Below are positions 12,937 through 16,734 of a stretch of 16,734 bases of DNA, piece after piece (positions within the stretch are counted from its first letter, which is position 1; each line of letters starts with the position of its first letter). The position numbers were made by a program, and so were the translations under genes. Source of the stretch: CAJAUT01 sp043809365 (lineage in GTDB: Bacteria; Patescibacteriota; Microgenomatia; UBA1400; UBA12108). Below the pieces are notes generated by a model, which saw nothing but the letters and a program-made list of their open reading frames with translations, was not told the origin of the DNA and made no database searches. The stretch covers positions 1 through 16,734 of the forward strand of contig JAZDDW010000050.1 of assembly GCA_043809365.1 (NCBI GenBank). Reading direction: 5' to 3'.

Positions 12937-14652
12937 TTATGTCCTCGCTACTCTCATAACTTCTTCGAGCGAGGTCATCCCATCAAGTGCCTTCAAATAA
13001 CCATCTTGTTCCATAAGCACCATCCCGTCAAGTACCGCCGCCTGTTCTATTTGGATTGCTGGAGCCCTTTCTAAGATCAGCTTCCCAATTTTTTCTGTCA
13101 CTTTCAAAACTTCAAAAATTCCCATTCGTCCTCGATATCCGGTTTCTCCACACGCTTCGCATTTTCTTCCTCTCGACAAGGTTACCGGCTTCCCCCCCAA
13201 TTTAGTTACATATGCTTCATACATCGGGCCCAAAACATGCTTAATTTCCTCTAGCACAGGAGCAGGTGGAGTATAGGCTTCGCGACAATTCTCACAAATC
13301 TTCCGCACCACTCGTTGGGCCGCTACACAGGTCATACTGGATGCTAAAAGGAATGGCTCGGCTTGCATATCTAGTAGTCGCGGTAAAGCACCTGATGCCG
13401 AATTGGTATGTAGCGTCGAAAATACCAAGTGACCAGTCAGTGAAGCCTGAATGGCCAAATCGGCCGTTTCATTATCCCGAATTTCTCCCACCATAATGAT
13501 GTTGGGATCCTGTCGCAAGAATGAACGTAGTCCTGTCGCAAAAGTCAGCCCAGCTTTAGGATTTATCTGCACTTGATTCACTCCATCAATTTGGTACTCC
13601 ACAGGATCCTCGAGTGTCACAATATTCACCTTCGGTGTGTTCAAAATATGCAACACCGAATATAGTGTTGTTGTCTTCCCCGATCCAGTAGGACCAGTAA
13701 TGAGTACAATCCCATGGGGTACCTTGATTGAATCCTCAATATTTTTGAGGGCCATACCTCTGATACCCAGCTCACCCAATGTTGGTACATTCGAAGTTTT
13801 CCGTAAGAGCCTCATCACAATTTTCTCCCCATCTACCGTTGGGAGCGACGAAACCCGCAAATCAACCTCCTGATCCCCTGACCGGAAAGTAAAACGTCCA
13901 TCTTGCGGTAACCGTCGCTCATCAATCTTTAGTTCTGCCAAAATCTTGATGCGCGAAATCACCGCCTCATGCACTTTCTTGGGTAAGACTAATTTCTCCA
14001 TGAGTATTCCATCTATCCGGTAACGCACCCGCGTGTGTTCCTCAAGTGGTTCAATATGCACGTCCGATGCACGCGCTTTGACCGCAAAATCCAGGATTGT
14101 TGCCACTATCTTAGCAATTGGCGCCTCCCTAATCACCTCTCCGATTTTTTGAACATCAAATATCTTTCGACTTAAATCTGTATCCGTCGATTCCTTCAAT
14201 ACTTGCGAAACCTCAGCCGACAACCCTTGCGAATATCTTCTCGGGATCTCTTCAACTAACTCCCTTTCAACAGCCATGGAAGGCAAGATTTTTGCGCCAG
14301 CTTTCGCCTCCAAAAATCCAATGGCTTGCAAATCCAGTGGATTGGCCATCGCCACCGACAACTGCTGATTCTTTGGGTCAAACTGAAAGGGGAGTGACTT
14401 GTAGTATTCTGCTACCGATTCCGGAATCATAGCCAGAGCTTCCGGTGCGGAAGCTAAATCTGTTAGAGCCACAAAGGGGATATTGTAAACTTTGGCTTTG
14501 GCTTTCACTAGATTCACTGGGTCTATCGCCCCCGAATGCTCGACCAATTCATCCAAACTTACCCCAGTCGAATACGATTCCTGCAACAGCCGTTCATACT
14601 CTACCTCCGACAAAAGACCATCCTTTTTCAGGATGAGGGCAAGATCTTGCAT
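12937..14652 (-). CDS. pilB: Pilus extension ATPase PilB
   Basis: PilB (GspE family) drives pilus polymerisation at the cytoplasmic face. The 571-residue protein has the N-terminal MshEN/N1-type domain (about 1-150, with YNIPFVALTDL), the N2 domain with ASDVHIEPLEEHTRVRYRIDG, and the ATPase domain: Walker A GPTGSGKTT (320-328), Asp box VTLEDPVEYQ, Walker B DPNIIMVGE (382-390) and His box LTGHLVFSTLHTN. A tetracysteine zinc site, CENC (453-456) and CEAC (498-501), distinguishes it from PilT. It is the first gene of the leftward pilB-pilT-pilC unit; the ATG lies six bases after its -10 and has no ribosome site. A G7 run at 13192-13198 encodes LGGK. Confidence 0.96.
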   Translation of the reverse strand: MQDLALILKKDGLLSEVEYERLLQESYSTGVSLDELVEHSGAIDPVNLVKAKAKVYNIPFVALTDLASAPEALAMIPESVAEYYKSLPFQFDPKNQQLSVAMANPLDLQAIGFLEAKAGAKILPSMAVERELVEEIPRRYSQGLSAEVSQVLKESTDTDLSRKIFDVQKIGEVIREAPIAKIVATILDFAVKARASDVHIEPLEEHTRVRYRIDGILMEKLVLPKKVHEAVISRIKILAELKIDERRLPQDGRFTFRSGDQEVDLRVSSLPTVDGEKIVMRLLRKTSNVPTLGELGIRGMALKNIEDSIKVPHGIVLITGPTGSGKTTTLYSVLHILNTPKVNIVTLEDPVEYQIDGVNQVQINPKAGLTFATGLRSFLRQDPNIIMVGEIRDNETADLAIQASLTGHLVFSTLHTNSASGALPRLLDMQAEPFLLASSMTCVAAQRVVRKICENCREAYTPPAPVLEEIKHVLGPMYEAYVTKLGGKPVTLSRGRKCEACGETGYRGRMGIFEVLKVTEKIGKLILERAPAIQIEQAAVLDGMVLMEQDGYLKALDGMTSLEEVMRVART

Positions 14653-14673
14653 ATCTCAATATTAGCATATACT
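14647..14673 (+). promoter_or_regulatory. Promoter for the delta'-subunit gene, leaderless
   Basis: TATACT (14668-14673) ends six bases before the ATG at 14680. TTGCAT (14647-14652) is a possible -35 but at a short 15-base spacing, and it overlaps the pilB start codon. No ribosome site is present. Confidence 0.5.
14659..14667 (-). promoter_or_regulatory. Extended -10 promoter for pilB, leaderless
   Basis: On the minus strand TG-C-TAATAT (hexamer 14664-14659), ending six bases before the ATG at 14652. No well-placed -35 is visible. It is back to back with the holB promoter in a 27-base gap. Confidence 0.55.
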
Positions 14674-14679
14674 ACACAT

Positions 14680-15324
14680 ATGCACGCCAACATTCTTGCC
14701 GGAAGCACCCGAGAAGCTCGAGAGACATTTCTTCGCTCTCTCCTGACATCTCACCACGAACTGCTTCATCTTTTTACAAATTCCACTTTTCTCACCATTA
14801 AACAAGTTCATGATCTACTTGCCTCTCTGGGAACCGTTGCTCGCCTATCGCGCATTATTTGGATCGAAGAAGCCAACTTACTCACCCTACCTGCCCAAAA
14901 TGCCATCCTAAAAGTGCTCGAAGAACCACCTCTCAATACCACTATTTACTTGACGTGTCATTCTGCCCAGACACTCCTTCCCACCATCCGTTCTCGTTGC
15001 GCCATTATCAATTTGCCCAATTCGGCAAATTTGCCCAATTCGGAAAATTTGCTCTCCGATCTCAAATCCATCATGTCTCTCTCCGCAGGTGATCGTCTCG
15101 CTGGGCTCGGCAAAATGGATCGCGCCACCGCTCTCGCTTGGTTTGCATCGCTTGAGATCGCCCTTCGTACTCAACTTCATGCTCGCTTTCTCTCCCCCTC
15201 TCAACTCTCTACTCTGGGCAAAATTGCGAAATTGGCTCTTACCGCACACTCCCAACTCCTCTCCAACTGCAGCGTCAGCCTGGTCCGCGAATCCTTCCTC
15301 CTTGGTCTTCCCCACATAGTCTAA
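14680..15324 (+). CDS. holB: DNA polymerase III delta'-like clamp-loader subunit, short form
   Basis: A 214-residue AAA+ clamp-loader relative. The diagnostic part is IIWIEEANLLTLPAQNAILKVLEEPP (about 59-84), matching the Walker B and 'NALLKTLEEPP' region of delta', followed by LLPTIRSRC (about 99-107), the SRC motif. The normal P-loop is replaced by ILAGSTREARET near the N-terminus, so ATP binding is unlikely, as for delta' of E. coli. Usual delta' is over 300 residues; this one lacks most of the N-terminal AAA+ segment and has a short collar. I start at ATG 14680, six bases after a -10; in-frame codons upstream run back into pilB. A tandem repeat encodes LPNSANLPNSEN. Confidence 0.82.
   Translation: MHANILAGSTREARETFLRSLLTSHHELLHLFTNSTFLTIKQVHDLLASLGTVARLSRIIWIEEANLLTLPAQNAILKVLEEPPLNTTIYLTCHSAQTLLPTIRSRCAIINLPNSANLPNSENLLSDLKSIMSLSAGDRLAGLGKMDRATALAWFASLEIALRTQLHARFLSPSQLSTLGKIAKLALTAHSQLLSNCSVSLVRESFLLGLPHIV
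15010..15052 (+). repeat. 18-bp in-frame tandem repeat in the delta' gene
   Basis: AATTTGCCCAATTCGGCA (15010-15027) is followed by a copy with one change (15028-15045) and a partial third (15046-15052). It encodes NLPNSA-NLPNSE-NL just after the SRC motif. Each unit also contains TTTGCC...GGCAAA-type symmetry. Confidence 0.85.
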
Positions 15325-15327
15325 CTC

Positions 15328-15336
15328 TGCTAGAAT
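15328..15336 (+). promoter_or_regulatory. Extended -10 promoter for gyrB, leaderless
   Basis: TG-C-TAGAAT (hexamer 15331-15336), ending seven bases before the ATG at 15344. No good -35 at 16-18 bases. It lies in the 19-base gap after the delta' gene. Confidence 0.6.
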
Positions 15337-15343
15337 GTTCTGT

Positions 15344-16734
15344 ATGCCAAAATCTACTTACAACGCTAGTGACATCAAGGTTCTCGAAGGTTTGGAACCT
15401 GTTCGCAAGCGCCCAGGTATGTATATCGGCTCAACTGACGAGCGTGGCATCCAAGAACTCCTCAAAGAAATCATCGACAACTCCGTTGACGAAGCTATCG
15501 CCGGATACTGTCACAATGTCTATATCACGCTTGAAAAAAACGGCTATGCCACGATCTCTGATGATGGCCGCGGGATTCCTACCGACCTGCACCCATCAGG
15601 CGTCTCCGCCCTAGAGATAGCGATGACCAAACTTCACGCTGGTGGCAAATTCGAAGAAACCGCCTACCAAGCCTCAGGTGGACTACACGGAGTCGGCGCT
15701 TCTGCCGTCAATGCCCTCTCTTCCCACATGCGAGTTATCGTCAAACGAGAAAATAAATACTATACCCAAGAATACAAAATTGGCGCTCCCAATTATCCAG
15801 TTAAAGTTATTTCCGAGAGCGATGTTAAAGCTATTCTGGGTAATTCTCATGCTCACCTCCTCTCTGATGAGAGTGGTACTTACACCTCCTTTACTCCCGA
15901 TCCCGTCATCTTTAAGAAAACCACCGAGTTTGAGTTCAAAGCCATCAAAACTCGAATTCGTGAACGCGCCTATCTAGTCCCCAAACTTTATCTTCATTTA
16001 ACTGACGATCGAACCGGAGAATCCACCAATTTCTACTTCGAAAGCGGCATAAAATCACTCGTTGACCACCTCAATACTCACAAAAAACCTCTTCACGATG
16101 TTGTTTATATGAATGGTTCCTACACCGAAAATAATCTCAAAATAGGTGTCGAAGTGGCCTTCCAATACAACGACTCATTCAGTGAGAATATCCTCACTTT
16201 TGCCAACGTTATCCGTACCTACGATGGGGGTACCCATCTAACTGGTTTCCGCACTGCCCTCACCAAAGTCATCAAAGATTACATGACCAAAAAAATGGGA
16301 GAAAGCAAAAACAAAATTGAACTCTCTGGTGATGATCTTAAAGAAGGCCTTACAGCTGTGGTCTTTATTAAAATGAGCAGTAGTGACATCCAATTTCAAT
16401 CTCAAACCAAATCCAAGCTCAACAATATGGAAGCTCAATCTGCAGTCTACGCCGTGGTCAAAGAACAACTCGAAGTTTACCTTGAAGAACACCCCAGTGA
16501 AGCCAAAAAAATGCTCGAAAAAGCCGAACTGGCTGCCCGAGCTAGAATCGCCGCGCGCGCCGCACGGGATGCCGTAGTTAGAAAAGGCGTACTCGAGGGG
16601 ACTACTTTACCCGGCAAACTCGCCGACTGCCAGGAAAAAGATCCCGCACTTTGCGAAATCTACATCGTTGAGGGAGATTCCGCCGGAGGTTCAGCCAAGC
16701 AAGGTCGAGATCGTCGCTTTCAAGCCATCTTTCC
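15344..16734 (+). CDS. gyrB: DNA gyrase subunit B (partial, runs off the window)
   Basis: The ATPase subunit of gyrase, which introduces negative supercoils with GyrA. The first 463 codons are present. The GHKL ATPase domain has LEGLEPVRKRPGMYIGST, IIDNSVDEAIAG, DDGRGIP, the lid LHAGGKF and the second-glycine motif GGLHGVGASAVNALS. The transducer domain follows (about 215-400), with QTKSKLNN. The TOPRIM domain opens with EGDSAGGSAKQGRDRRFQAI (from residue 443), the metal-binding acidic start. ParE is closely related; the sequence could be either, but EGDSAGGSAKQGRDR and position fit GyrB best. No stop is reached at 16734, so it continues outside. Confidence 0.94.
   Translation, partial: MPKSTYNASDIKVLEGLEPVRKRPGMYIGSTDERGIQELLKEIIDNSVDEAIAGYCHNVYITLEKNGYATISDDGRGIPTDLHPSGVSALEIAMTKLHAGGKFEETAYQASGGLHGVGASAVNALSSHMRVIVKRENKYYTQEYKIGAPNYPVKVISESDVKAILGNSHAHLLSDESGTYTSFTPDPVIFKKTTEFEFKAIKTRIRERAYLVPKLYLHLTDDRTGESTNFYFESGIKSLVDHLNTHKKPLHDVVYMNGSYTENNLKIGVEVAFQYNDSFSENILTFANVIRTYDGGTHLTGFRTALTKVIKDYMTKKMGESKNKIELSGDDLKEGLTAVVFIKMSSSDIQFQSQTKSKLNNMEAQSAVYAVVKEQLEVYLEEHPSEAKKMLEKAELAARARIAARAARDAVVRKGVLEGTTLPGKLADCQEKDPALCEIYIVEGDSAGGSAKQGRDRRFQAIF

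Noticed and set aside
14536..14679. An upstream ATG that would extend the delta' protein by 48 residues
   Set aside because: It lies within pilB on the other strand, the added residues do not restore a P-loop, and the promoter -10 at 14668-14673 lies downstream of it.
15369..16577. Several short open frames inside gyrB
   Set aside because: The frame starting at 15344 reads through without a stop to the window end and encodes gyrase B; the others are off-frame shadows.

Overview
The window looks like chromosomal DNA from a member of the Candidate Phyla Radiation (Patescibacteria), most likely the Microgenomates side. This is inferred from gene content and style, not from a database search. 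The evidence is a compact layout with no gap above about 60 bases, a shortened NusB, a KhpA with an acidic tail, pilins of the 'RARD(S/A)RRK' type, and a type IV pilus set without PilP or the secretin PilQ, as expected for a cell with no classical outer membrane. No tRNA, rRNA, CRISPR array, insertion sequence or phage gene was seen.

Layout. (1) 2-3839, plus strand: a possible 33-residue membrane peptide, then recG, rpmF, nusB and rnc, nearly all overlapping or touching, then rpsP and khpA. The order is a stripped version of the recG ... plsX-fabD-fabG-acpP-rnc-smc-ftsY-ffh-rpsP-khpA neighbourhood of other bacteria, with the fatty-acid and secretion genes absent. (2) 3823-6919, minus strand: a PilX-like pilin gene followed by pilM, pilN and pilO, the inner-membrane alignment complex. 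(3) 6973-9204, plus strand: five consecutive prepilin genes in one tight operon. (4) 9185-14652, minus strand: pilB (assembly ATPase), pilT (retraction ATPase), pilC (platform protein), a major-pilin-like gene and pilD (prepilin peptidase). (5) 14680-16734, plus strand: a short DNA polymerase III delta' (holB-like) gene and the first 463 codons of gyrB.

Together, regions 2-4 form a near-complete type IV pilus locus with seven pilin-type genes. PilD would cleave the prepilins, PilB and PilC extrude them, PilT retracts them, and PilM/N/O couple the motor to the envelope. In these small-celled, probably host-dependent bacteria such pili may serve attachment, twitching or DNA uptake.

The most interesting signals are regulatory. 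Most transcription-unit heads have a sigma70-like -10 box ending 6-7 bases before the start codon, often with a TG extension, so the mRNAs should be leaderless; several internal genes carry strong AAGGAG sites instead. The PilX-like gene and the pilin operon share interleaved divergent promoters whose -35 boxes form one inverted repeat. A perfect 16-bp hairpin with a U8 tract sits on the start codon of pilD, where it can end the major-pilin transcript and throttle peptidase expression. All seven pilins have an even number of cysteines (two each, six in the major pilin). The plus strand is richer in C than G in every line I sampled, whichever way genes point.
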